Below, piece by piece: positions 10,601 to 19,362 of a stretch of DNA of 64,000 nucleotides. The notes under the pieces are model-generated. The model was not told the DNA's origin, made no database searches, and saw only the letters and a list, made by a program, of their open reading frames with translations. The position numbers were made by a program, and so were the translations under genes. Each line of letters starts with the position of its first letter. Position 1 is the first letter of the stretch. Source of the DNA: Lumbricus terrestris (lineage: Eukaryota; Annelida; Clitellata; Crassiclitellata; Lumbricidae); contig OX457036.1 in assembly GCA_949752735.1 (NCBI GenBank), positions 14,699,516 through 14,763,515 of the forward strand. The letters run 5' to 3'.

Positions 10601-12423
10601 TCTTTTGGCTCATGATTTGTCACACTCTCAGTTCTTTCATCCTTAACCATGTACTTCAATCCTTTGATTTTCCCAATTATTACTGGCTTTATTGGCTGTT
10701 CCATCACCATCGCTTGTACTTCACCATTAAAATGTTCACTCTCTATGTACACCTTAGCCAATGGGAAACATCTTAAACTCCCATCAACTAAAACACAATG
10801 TGTTTCTTCTCCAGTCAACGCTTCTTCATTTATCAAAGAACGTTTTACAATACAACAACTTGCGCCTGTGTCGTATAAGCATCCCACTGTGTTTCCATTA
10901 ACTGTCACCTGGTATTCACTCTTATCTTCAAGGCTAATACATCCATCATTGTCTTTTATCACCATTGCACTAGCTGCCATGTACATTGGTGGTATTTTAT
11001 TATGTTCACCCTGTTTCATCTGTTGTTCTCCTCTTGTAACTTCAACCACTCTCTGTATTTCACTTTCTGGCTTAACCAAGTGTGCTCGACTTTCGAATAT
11101 TTGTACTGCTGCTGCAGTGTGTTTAAATGTACCCCTGTTTTTCTTTGGGCATTGATATGCCTTATGGTTCTGTTCTCCACAGAAAAAACAAGTAATCTTA
11201 TGTCCAGTTGCAATTTCTCTTTCCCTGCTGAATCCTCGGTTTTGATGTGTACCCTGATTTATCTTCACATCACTTCTACTCCTGTTCAGATTGTACCCAG
11301 ACTGTTCCTTGGGTCTGTGTTCATACGGTCTACCGTTCAACCTGTCACTATGAAATTTCACATCTGGTTTTACAGACTGCTCGCTGTACTTGTAACCGTG
11401 TGCTTCAATGTGTGATTCCGCACAAACTAACATGTCCTTCAAACTCATTTTACCCTTCTCTTTTATAAACATACGAAGTTCAGTACTGCACGTCAGGTAA
11501 AACTGATCTTTCAACAATAGATCTTCCACTCCTTCGTAAGTTCTTTCAAATCCCGCTTGTGCTAACCACTGCTGCATATACCTCCTCAATCTATGTACAA
11601 AACTAGAAGGTGTCTCTCCAGATTCCATTTTACTGGTTTTGAACTTGTTTCGATAACCACCTTCAGTAAGTTGAAATCTCTTCAACAGCTGAGTCTTCAA
11701 ACACTCATAATCTTGCACTTCATCTGCAGACAACCTTTGGTATACTTCCAGTGCTCTGCCTTCCAAATGTCTAGCTAACGTCAGCGACCAAACTTCTCTT
11801 TTAACTTCATACGCAACACAGGTTCGCTCGAATCTCAACAAGTAGGCATCTAAACAATCCTTTGACTCGTTGAATATAGGAAATTTGATATTTCTGATTC
11901 CTTTATTGTTTTCTCGGTGATCTCCCTGTTGTTGACCATCACCGATCCTCATGTAGTCACTCTCGTGCTCTCGGCTTTGCTCCCCTCTCGAATCAATTTC
12001 ACGCATTCTCACTTGTGCTTCAAGTCTCTTTATTTCTAACTGGTGTTCGCGCTGTTCTCTGGCTTCTGTTGCCAAGCGATTTTCTCTCGCTTCTGTCTCA
12101 GCTGCTTCACGATTCAATCTGGCTTCTGCTTCAGCACTCCTGATTGCTTCTGTTTCAGCTTTTCTCGCTGCTGCCTCTGCTTCGGCTTTTCTCGTTTCTG
12201 CTGCTGCTTCAGCTTCCATCTCTGCTTTTCTTGCTTCTATCTCAAGTCTCTTGACTTCTGCTGCTGCTTCAGCTAATTTCATCTCTTTGGCGATCTCCCT
12301 CTCAGTCGCTCTATCTTGTCTCCATTCTGCCTGTCTTTCTTTGACAAAGGCACGTGTCTCGTCCCCTTCCATGTTCATCCGTTTGGCAATTTCTAACCAA
12401 GCTTCAAAATCACTGACAGACAT
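7603..12423 (-). CDS. Gag-Pol polyprotein with IN before RT (Gmr1-like)
   Basis: 1606 residues from ATG at 12423 to TAG at 7603, with no interruption. Order: Ala/Glu/Arg-rich coiled coil (about 30-150), capsid-like region (about 175-345) whose C-terminal half resembles a SCAN domain, zinc knuckle C412-C415-H420-C425, aspartic protease with YDTGA at 517-521, integrase zinc finger (H759, H766, C796, C799), integrase core D829, D889, E925 (DD35E), a GPY-type module near 1066, reverse transcriptase with D1279 and YVDD at 1339-1342, and RNase H with D1490 and D1556. All key residues are present. Gag and Pol share one frame with no stop or shift between them. The integrase-RT order separates it from typical gypsy elements. 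Confidence 0.97.
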   Translation of the reverse strand: MSVSDFEAWLEIAKRMNMEGDETRAFVKERQAEWRQDRATEREIAKEMKLAEAAAEVKRLEIEARKAEMEAEAAAETRKAEAEAAARKAETEAIRSAEAEARLNREAAETEARENRLATEAREQREHQLEIKRLEAQVRMREIDSRGEQSREHESDYMRIGDGQQQGDHRENNKGIRNIKFPIFNESKDCLDAYLLRFERTCVAYEVKREVWSLTLARHLEGRALEVYQRLSADEVQDYECLKTQLLKRFQLTEGGYRNKFKTSKMESGETPSSFVHRLRRYMQQWLAQAGFERTYEGVEDLLLKDQFYLTCSTELRMFIKEKGKMSLKDMLVCAESHIEAHGYKYSEQSVKPDVKFHSDRLNGRPYEHRPKEQSGYNLNRSRSDVKINQGTHQNRGFSREREIATGHKITCFFCGEQNHKAYQCPKKNRGTFKHTAAAVQIFESRAHLVKPESEIQRVVEVTRGEQQMKQGEHNKIPPMYMAASAMVIKDNDGCISLEDKSEYQVTVNGNTVGCLYDTGASCCIVKRSLINEEALTGEETHCVLVDGSLRCFPLAKVYIESEHFNGEVQAMVMEQPIKPVIIGKIKGLKYMVKDERTESVTNHEPKEIIEKCTEVENKGILIRKTEHEERPIGAKKTVRFSDDVMRSQDEKLMTVAVVETRAEAKKVAKYKPLKVAEMPNLNVSVKEIQELQSQDETMSKQMERAIEWDGNEDNIEDKPYVKKKGLLYKRYKEVQKDEVKWQLMVPKPLRDKVLAVAHNSLLSAHLGMRKTHDKILNEFYWPGIGQDIRRYALSCDICQKSVDKKVNHKAPMGHLPVLDVPFKHICIDIIGEVNPMSARGYRYILTIIDLSLRYPEAIPLKGIGTEEVAEALFGFYCRMGVPQKIHTDRGSQFTSELMAEVNKMLLIKHTMTSPYHAMGNGCVERLNGTIKATLRKLIGEQAKEWDRYIAPLLFALRDTVHESHGFTPFELIFGRSCRGPVQILKELWTNETVEEEVKDVYTYMQDLRERIEETCDMAQKAIHKANAKNKKYYDRKARYRKLEIGDKVLLLLPSCKNKMLVKWQGPYVVREKIGDYDYRVEIEKGKIKTYHINILKKYHEREDAETVAYISAVVYDGKVGEDEEEEILDLYVSEQTETYEDVDINPDLDEEQKGEMRKLLKKYEDIFTDKPGRTDLVKHEIHLTSEEPVRQRAYPTPYHLQKEIDKEIQTMLDNKVIERSEAAYAAPLVVVKKSDGSNRLCCNYKQLNKLTIFDPEPMMTNEDIFNKLSGSRIYSKFDFCKGYWQIPMSPESKDYTTFVCANGIYKFNVMPFGLINSASSYNRLIRKILQGTENLESYVDDILAHNKGWREHLKTLDIFFERVRQANLTLKPKKCSIGYGKIDFLGHTLNKDDISPKEKSVDKIVDMPRPKTKKQVRSFLGAINYYRKFIPHCAEIMAPLSDLTKKIAPGMVEWNEELEDSFTKLKNELAKEPILRLPNLEKDFILQTDASGSGIGCVIMQQYEGTNHPIAYASRKLLERERRYSVEERECLAIMWGISRFDRYLCGKTFTIETDHCGLQYMKEGRMKNARVMRWSLALQNYSFNIRYIKGSENVMSDYLSRGIV

Positions 12424-12682
12424 ACTTACTGTCTTACTTGCTGACTAGCAACTTATGACAAAAATATTGGCAACTATGTGCGCTATTTAAATTTCTAACA
12501 AATAGAAATTGTTCAATTCTGCAAAGTGTCAATTCAGTTCCACAACAACAACTAATCTATTAAACTATTAGTTCATACAACCTATTGCAGTATCTTCAAT
12601 CTACAATTTCCGATTTAGTCTCTAACAATCTCCTAGCTATAATTGTTCAAAGCTTTTCTAATACTGTTCAAAAGACAGTTTT

Positions 12683-12777
12683 TTACTGACTCGAATCTTT
12701 ACTGAATTAAATCTTTAATGACTTAAATCTTTACTTACTCAAATCTTTACTGACTTAAATCTTTACTGACTTTTATC
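12683..12777. repeat. 16-bp tandem repeat in the element leader
   Basis: About six imperfect units of GACTTAAATCTTTACT lie between the 5' LTR and gag, in the untranslated leader. They include variants such as GACTCGAATC and GAATTAAATC. Confidence 0.85.
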
Positions 12778-12793
12778 CCGGCATGGGCACCCA
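12776..12793 (-). promoter_or_regulatory. Possible primer-binding site
   Basis: The minus strand reads TGGGTGCCCATGCCGGGA starting 5 nt inside the 5' LTR. It begins with TGG, as expected for pairing to a tRNA 3' CCA end. I could not assign the tRNA with confidence. Confidence 0.45.
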
Positions 12794-12797
12794 CTCT

Positions 12798-13836
12798 TGT
12801 CACTGCCATCAAAATCTAGGGTTTTAAATCTAGTTTTAATAGGGAACTTTATGCTCAGAGGCCTTTGGGTGATCAATATTAGAATGAGCTAGGACCTAAA
12901 ACAAATGTAGCTGAGATTCGTTTAAAGATTATATTATAATAAAACAATATCAAACAGTAAAATACAATCAATAATCCTATCTACTTATTTGTGGCGTATT
13001 ATCTAAGATATATTATAACTTGTTTCTTAACTTCCACGTTGGACTTCTCCAGCGTAGATGTAGAAGTTCTTCAGTTCGTATGGATTGGAATGAAGGTTCG
13101 AAGAGGAAGGAAGGTCACCTTCTTCTTGTTTGCCGTCGTTTCCAATTCTCTTCTGTAGTTGCGTAGACGGAGAATGCTGTAGTTGGCACAGCACTCTGTA
13201 GTTTCGTCCGCCTCGTTGTTTCTCCACAAGCAACGGTAGCTTCTCGTCGCTTGCTCGTCTTGTAGTCGTTTCGCCCCTTTCTTCTGCCGTCGAACTCCAA
13301 TCGCAATTGCAGCTCCGAATCGACCTTCTCCCGATGTCGAATCGCAGTTCACTCGCAAGTGTCACATCAAACTTCGCAAAGTTTCGTTCGACACGCCCTG
13401 GTATCTCTGTTCCCAAGGACTTATAGTCTCACCAGTGGGACAGGCCGACAGCGTGTCGCCTTCCACACCCAATTCACCGTCAGATCTTCTGAATTACCGA
13501 CGAGAACGCCACGTTTGACTAATGGCCGTTCTCGCTCAGAAATCTACGTCTTCTTCCTTCGCCACCTTTTCGCTGTCTAGCTTTATCGTCTGCCGTTGTT
13601 GCCGTCTGCTCAAGTTTGACGCTGCTTTCCGCCCTCCGTTGTATTTCAATAATTGGTGTAGCGCGTATTCAAGAATTGTTATAGCGCTATTATTATTATC
13701 TAACTTAATGCCACAAGTAATATTAATTATAATCTACAATACGCCACATATTGTCTAGCTTAATTCTTACCTATTTAATACTTATACAATGCATCATTTA
13801 ATAGGTTTGTTTGATAAGAAGCATTCTACCGCTACA
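12798..13836 (-). repeat. 5' LTR of the gypsy element
   Basis: 1039 bp, nearly identical to 6407-7445. The right flank is CTCACATATAGG, which does not repeat the left flank of the element. Confidence 0.96.
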
Positions 13837-13861
13837 CTCACATATAGGCCTACAGTCTAAA

Positions 13862-13943
13862 TTGCTAAAGCGCTCGTGAATAAGCCGGTGCCCCGCGCTT
13901 GGCTTTCGAGTGGCACTTTAGAAATTAGGAGATTACGATTGCA
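13862..13943 (+). repeat. Interspersed repeat R (partial copy)
   Basis: It contains CGCTCGTGAATAAG, GGCTTTCGAGTGG and CTTTAGAAATTAGGAGATTA in order. Other copies lie near 14690-14752 and 16251-16345 and, reversed, near 35310-35530, 55440-55490 and 63043-63095. Confidence 0.7.
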
Positions 13944-14440
13944 AAATTCTTCACTCTGATCTTCAAGGCTCAGCGGGGTTTTGCCTCATATATCTGACCG
14001 ACATTATACTAAGGCCTCACTCAGCTTCCTCCAACCGTCCACTTCGTTCATCCAACAGACTTGACTCTTGCTTCCTCCTTCTAGAACTGCTATGGCTCAG
14101 TCAGCATCATATGCCTCAATTGGTCCTTCTCTTTGAAATGAGCTTTCTCCTTGCGTTCGCTCTATACACTTTCTGTGGCAGTCTCTCTTCTTCATTCTCT
14201 CATTTTAAAACCTGCCTCGTCGAGCGCGGTTTTGCGCACTAGGAGCGCCTCTGAACGGTTCACCCTACTAGAGTCGCTTTGTAGATGATTGGATACAATA
14301 CAAAACAATCTACAATTATGAATTTAATAAGTTGCTCGTGTGAAGTTTGAACTGGTTAAGCGTCAGGAATATATACATAGGCCACATAATAAATTTGCAT
14401 ATAGAGTCTATGCCTAAAATTACCCAGCCTGGTCATATAT
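13944..14440. other. No recognisable gene
   Basis: Pyrimidine-rich intergenic sequence without a supported exon or bounded repeat. Confidence 0.45.
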
Positions 14441-14752
14441 AATATGGCCGGGCCCCGGTGTATTTGTCCCTTGTCCCCGTATCTGGTTGCAAGAACAGAG
14501 ATGGCTGTGTGTGCACGACGTCAATTATTCCGGGTTAAATTTTTCGGGCAAAAGTAAAAATTTTGCCCCCCCACTGCTGAGATGTCCCCTACGCCTATGC
14601 AGACAACCCTTTTGACTCAACGCATTTGATCCTGATCCTATGGTAACTCGACCCGTACAACCACGGACTACTCTCACGGACAATTAACCTTTCTAACTCA
14701 ACGCGCTTGGCTTTCCAGTATATCGCTTTAGAAATTAGGAGATTACGATTCA
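14440..14752. repeat. hAT-like right end followed by repeat R copies
   Basis: A right terminus CCTACGCCTATG ends at 14599 and is followed by CAGACAAC (14600-14607) and then repeat R sequence (CTTTTGACTCAACGC). A second R stretch follows at about 14640-14752, uninterrupted across the point where the 3.6-kb copy is broken. The left end of the hAT-like copy is not visible. Confidence 0.55.
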
Positions 14753-15655
14753 CAGGTGTGTTGAAACCGTTGTCATTGTTATCAAGTACGTAATTCCGGT
14801 TGAGTGCGGTATATATACAGTAGGCCTAACTGTTGTAGGCCTGTCACATGCCGCGGGAACTCTTCCTGAAACACATCAAGGTTTCTGTTGGGAGCCACGT
14901 AGACTACTTGCGAGAAATTAAGCTTCCCTCAGATCTGCGTGATCCTGCATGTAACTATGGAATCTTCTCATAGTCAACCTTTTACAGGCACTGTTGGCTG
15001 GCTGCGCCCGAGAGCTGCTCTGGAAGGGCGCTACAGAAATCTTCTGAATAAATGCATTAACAAGTAAATAAATAATTAAATTGAGGTATGCTGTACAAAC
15101 ACATAAATATTTACTTACTAACTTAATTGTATAACATTAGTGCATACGCCAGTTGCCCTATGACGCAACAGAGTTGTATACTTGATGACGCAACAGTCTT
15201 GTATACGTCATCAATTCCTTCGATGCACTCGCAGTTCACGGCTTTGGCTGTAGAATCATTTTACTTTGTAGAATAATGCTAGGCCTACAGTTTGACGATG
15301 ATTTAACTTCAGTTGGCATAACTATAGTATCGAGGACCGATGTGTCGACTAGGATCAGGTTAGGCGTCGTGAGGGTCGGTTGGGGTTATGGTTAAGACTG
15401 CAGAGAAAGGTTTTTAACTTTTTAACTTTTTCTTTGTTTTCTCTCCTATTCCTCGATCGTCGCCTGTCTCAGCTTTCGAGATTCATAGACTGGCGTAATT
15501 GCAGAACACGGGACCGCTATAGTTTAGAGGTCATGGTCAGGTTAAGCGTCGTGAGGGCTGGTTAGGGTCAGGGTAAACGTCGATCGTTAGTGTCGGTTAG
15601 GGTTAGTGTTAGGTTAGTACGATCGTCATTAGATACAATATACTATACATGTATA
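14753..15655. other. Intergenic, with possible SINE tail
   Basis: No exon recognised. At about 15003-15075 a stretch with GGGCGCTACAGAAAT and AAGTAAATAAATAA resembles the 3' tails of the SINE-type repeats elsewhere in the window. GTTAGGGT-type degenerate repeats occur near 15540-15615. Confidence 0.4.
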
Positions 15656-15659
15656 TTGT

Positions 15660-15895
15660 GGGGCGCGATGGTGTAGTACGTGGTGTCGTCGTTGCCTTAA
15701 ATCCGGAAGGTTCGAGGTTCGAATCCACCCCAAGTCGCCGCGTAGGAACATTGGGCAAGTCCTTCACTCGCAATTGCTTAGCGCTTCGGCATGAAACTCC
15801 GATGCAGTGTCCGCTCTGCAGTCGGGAGCGCCTCTGAGTAGAGAGCTTGACGGGGCGCTATAACAAGTACGCATACAAACAATAGGCTACGTACG
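15660..15895 (+). mobile_element. tRNA-derived SINE
   Basis: The head starts GGGGCGCGATGG with an A-box-like TGGTGTAGTACGTGG (15669-15683) and an exact B box GGTTCGAATCC (15716-15726). The unrelated body continues through AATTGCTTAGCGCTTCGG to GGGGCGCTATAACAAG. A second copy lies reversed at 63495-63691 and a 3' fragment at 36326-36423, which shows an interspersed family. It is not a functional tRNA because the acceptor and anticodon arms do not fold properly by eye. Confidence 0.85.
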
Positions 15896-16250
15896 CAATC
15901 GCTAAAAACTATAGCGGTCCCGTGTTCTGCAATTACGCCCATCGCTGTTCTCCTGTACGTAGCCTACGTGGTAGACCTACGTGCATCTCCTCCATCCACC
16001 TAATCCTCGGTCGTCCTCGATCCTCCCCTCGTCCCCTAGCTCTCCACACGCCAACACGGACCTCTTACGTAAGTTGAAAACTATGGAAACATCTTTCACA
16101 AATCCTATCCTGATTCTTCCTCTTTTCCTCACTTCTCCCGCCATTTCAACTCTAAACATCGCCCACCTTAGCCGTCCATCTATCTGCCTGCATGCCTGAC
16201 TCTCACGTCTCCGGACTTGACCCGCTGCCTATCGGTTTTGTTTGATTAAG

Positions 16251-16345
16251 TGCCTATGAATAAGCTTAATTGTTCCCGCGACTTGGCTTTTGTGGGCGCT
16301 GTAGAAATCTCGAGATTGCGATTACGATTAGGCCCTACGATTAAT
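16251..16345 (+). repeat. Diverged copy of repeat R
   Basis: It contains GACTTGGCTTTTGTGGGCGC, TGTAGAAATC and GAGATTGCGATTACGATT, in the same order as the other R copies. Confidence 0.6.
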
Positions 16346-17490
16346 AATTATTATTATTGTGCTTGATATGTTATGCTCATGCTTACGTGCATGCATATAT
16401 GCCCCTCTAATTGATTATTGATTACGTCATACCCAACGCATTCTGATCTCGCAATGGACCTCGTATAATTATTATGCGCATCCTGGAAACCATGGCAACA
16501 TATACTTTATGCGTATTCTCTGCTTAGGTGTATATAGGCCTATATTTAATTGATTACGTCATACCCAGATGCATTCTGACCTCACAATAGACTGGATGTT
16601 AAAATAAAAACAAATCGATTGTGCCTATAGGTTATCATGTATTTTGTTATTATCAACACAATGGTAACAGTGGTATACGAATTCCTCTACTGAATTTCAA
16701 CCGATGACAATGAGTCTTGTATTCCCATTAATTTCCGAACTATTGGACTATCAATTGGTGATCGAGTTTTCTCACCGGAGGTTGGTCCGATTTACTTTTT
16801 AGCCACCAAAGGTGACGGCGGCGTGTAAGTGAGTGGGTGGTTTCCCGTTGAATTCCTCAATGGGGGTGAGTAACTTGTCCAGATTCTCTACATCATATAT
16901 GCAGTCATTTGAGCTAGATTCGAACCTGCAGCCTTCGATTACAAGGAATGGAACAGACTACGACACAGCTATGTCGCGTCACTGTTAATGTATGATCTCT
17001 AGGCTATTATTTTTGTTATAGGTCGTTTATATTAATAGATGGCCTTGGTTTATGCAAATTATGCCAGTAACGCCAACCAATCAAATAACAGAAAACTATT
17101 AACTGCGGATATGACATTATTTACAAATTATGCTACGTGAAATTTTGTGGCATCGAGTAAACTCACATAAATAATTTAAAACTTATCAAGTCCTATAATG
17201 AAATTGTTTAAGAAATTAAAACAGGTTATATAACTTTGAAATGTCTGTTTGAAGACCATTAATTTGAGATTGCAGCCGAAGCAGTGTTGCGTCAATATTA
17301 CGAGACGCTGCATGAAATAATTATATGATGGTGGGAAAATAATTATTAGTTTTAAGCGGGAAGCAGAAACTTTTTGATCGAATGAAAAACTGTAAAACGG
17401 TCAAAATAGACAGAAAAATGCGCCAACCAGATGTGAGCAGATGTAATGCAGAAAGCTGGTGAGAAGACCCTATCGACGGCTCAAGGTTCA
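16346..17490. other. No recognisable gene
   Basis: AT-rich sequence with short self-similar pieces (GATTACGTCATACCCA occurs twice, near 16420 and 16550). No supported exon. Confidence 0.45.
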
Positions 17491-17531
17491 TGATGATTGA
17501 CCATCCTACCCATTCTTGGAAGAATGAAAAC
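17491..17531 (+). CDS. Candidate first coding exon
   Basis: An ATG ATG start followed by an open stretch (peptide MMIDHPTHSWKNENR) ends at a good donor, CCG|GTAAGT. It would exit with two bases of a codon. No downstream exon could be joined with certainty, so it is offered only as a possible 5' end of the plus-strand small-exon gene. Confidence 0.2.
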
Positions 17532-17964
17532 CGGTAAGTTGCGATAAATTCAGATCTTCTGTTATAAAGAATAATTCTTTATAATTATTGTTCTAATTAC
17601 AGTTTGTGGTAAACAGAATTTAAACACACTACTAGATTCGGGCGCGTTTTATATGCGCATTTATGTTGACGTGAGCTTATCAACTGCTGTATAGAAATTA
17701 CTTTTAAAATGACACTTCGAAAAGGGATAACCTTTAACAAATAACTTTATTTAATAAAGTTCTTAACCGTAATGCACTTTTTGATCTTATACGTTTCATA
17801 ATTGAAGAGAAAAATTCCAAGAGATCAATGCAGGCCTTTACTCTCAATCGTCATCTCCCTCATAGGTATAGTACCCAGAGTTGCTAACTAAGGAGTTTGC
17901 GACAGACTAACGACTCAGTCGACTAAGTCACATACTTGTTTACTTATTTACAAACTTGATATCG

Positions 17965-17994
17965 ACTTTCTGTCCAGCATGCTGGACAGAAAGT
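17965..17994. repeat. Perfect 30-bp palindrome
   Basis: ACTTTCTGTCCAGCA is followed immediately by its exact reverse complement. There is no spacer, so it could extrude as a cruciform. Confidence 0.95.
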
Positions 17995-18932
17995 TATCCT
18001 GGAATTTCCATGTGGGCATGCTGGAAGAGAACAGACTGATGACTTAGCTTTCAGGTGAATGGGGCTTTGAACACCAAAGGAGAAATGACTTCAAAACTTA
18101 CATTGTAAATGCCTTGTGTTTCTAATTAGTTGAGACACTTTAATAAAGATTAACTTAAACAACTAGCTTTATTAAATAAAGGTTGACATCCACTTATCTA
18201 TCCACTGCAATTTCTTCTGATTCTGTTTTACAATGCTGCATTTTTCAATTTGCTTTGTGACTACTCTTACCTGTTTTGTGAAGCCAGGTTTGACGATAGG
18301 GGCTTGCAAGCGAAGGTCAACAATTCGAGAGCAACAGTTCTGACGGCAGTGCATGGCAAGGACTGATTTGAAGATGAGAAAAGCAAGGAGACGAGGCTGT
18401 TGAGGTAAGCTTGGGTCACGGCTGCCAGATTAACCCTTTGTGTGCATGTTTTGCTATAGTCAATTGGTTAGTTGGCAGAGACTTGAATCTATGTAGGCAC
18501 AGGGTTGAAATCTTTGCCAAAACAAAGGCATTGTATGATATCTGTTTCATTATGTATGGGCTTTTAGCGCCCAGCTATGTATTATGTTTGCAAAATCTAC
18601 GTTTTCATAGGTCTCCTCTGTTGCTCCTCGTACATTTTTTCGACCGCCTCCTCCACGTGTATGTGCAATCGATCTTCTCTACCTGTGTATATCGTGTGTA
18701 TATATGTATATCTATATTTTTGTTAGCTAAAACTTATTAACTGTTATGGTTTACTATTTAGTTGTGAACATATTTAACGATGATGTAATCAAATTGTGTC
18801 TTTTAATTCAGTGTTTTATGACATTCCAATTTGAAAAATGAATTTGTCCTTGGGTTTTACCGTAATTTTGTCAATATTATTTGTTATTTTAATTAGAACT
18901 GTTAGTTGACTAATATTGATTTTGAATTGCAG

Positions 18933-18968
18933 AAAAGTTATCAGGTCTACATTGGTCCGCCTACATTG
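18933..18968 (+). CDS. Candidate 36-nt exon, phase 1 to phase 1
   Basis: Bounded by TTGAATTGCAG on the left and GTATGT on the right. It is open when entered with one base of a codon and leaves one base (peptide KLSGLHWSAYI). The symmetric phase matches the other small exons at 21779, 21991, 24520 and 24934. Confidence 0.35.
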
Positions 18969-19310
18969 GTATGTCTCCAGGTCCTATCAAGTGTATACAG
19001 CATGTTTGTCAACTGGTAACCACGGATTTCATCCAGAATTCGATTTGACTGAAAATTGGTGATTTGGAGGACCATAATAGGTACATATTATTACTTCGTA
19101 ACTTTCATGATGCCAACAAAAGTAAGTACGACTTTCAAAGCTAAGAAACCATGATAAGCAACACTTCATAGCCCTGACTTTCTTTCCAGTTCATGATTAT
19201 TCAGATTTTGATTGGTGTGTGCAATGATTTGTCATGTGGAATTAATTAGACTGCTCTTCTTGATAGTACTGCTCGTGATGTTACTGTCTGTATTTTATCA
19301 GAAGTAGTGT

Positions 19311-19362
19311 GGTGGTGATGATGATGACGATGACGACAAAGATGATGATTGACGATGATGAT
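19311..19362. repeat. GAT/GAC microsatellite
   Basis: Low-complexity run of GATGATGAC units. Confidence 0.8.

Larger units (their letters stand above)
6407..13836 (-). mobile_element. Complete Gmr1-like Ty3/gypsy LTR retrotransposon
   Basis: A 7430-bp element with two 1039-bp LTRs (6407-7445 and 12798-13836) in minus orientation. It holds an intact Gag-Pol ORF (12423 to 7603), a purine-rich tract next to the 3' LTR and a possible primer-binding site next to the 5' LTR. The LTRs differ at three positions that I saw (6829/13220, 7174/13565, 7265/13656), about 0.3 percent, so the insertion is young. In the polyprotein the integrase lies upstream of reverse transcriptase, the order reported for Gmr1-type gypsy elements and otherwise typical of copia. 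The outer flanks (TTAAT left, CTCAC right) show no target duplication. Confidence 0.96.

Noticed and set aside
8184..12448. Many plus-strand frames opposite the gypsy polyprotein
   Set aside because: Antisense shadows of a long, compositionally biased ORF; no independent features.
15660..15733. Functional tRNA gene
   Set aside because: A and B boxes are present, but the acceptor and anticodon stems do not fit and the unit is repeated with a non-tRNA body, so it was called a SINE.
18172..18354. 60-codon minus-strand frame starting MHCRQNCC
   Set aside because: ATG-initiated and Cys-rich at the start, but no signal peptide, family pattern or supporting splice sites.
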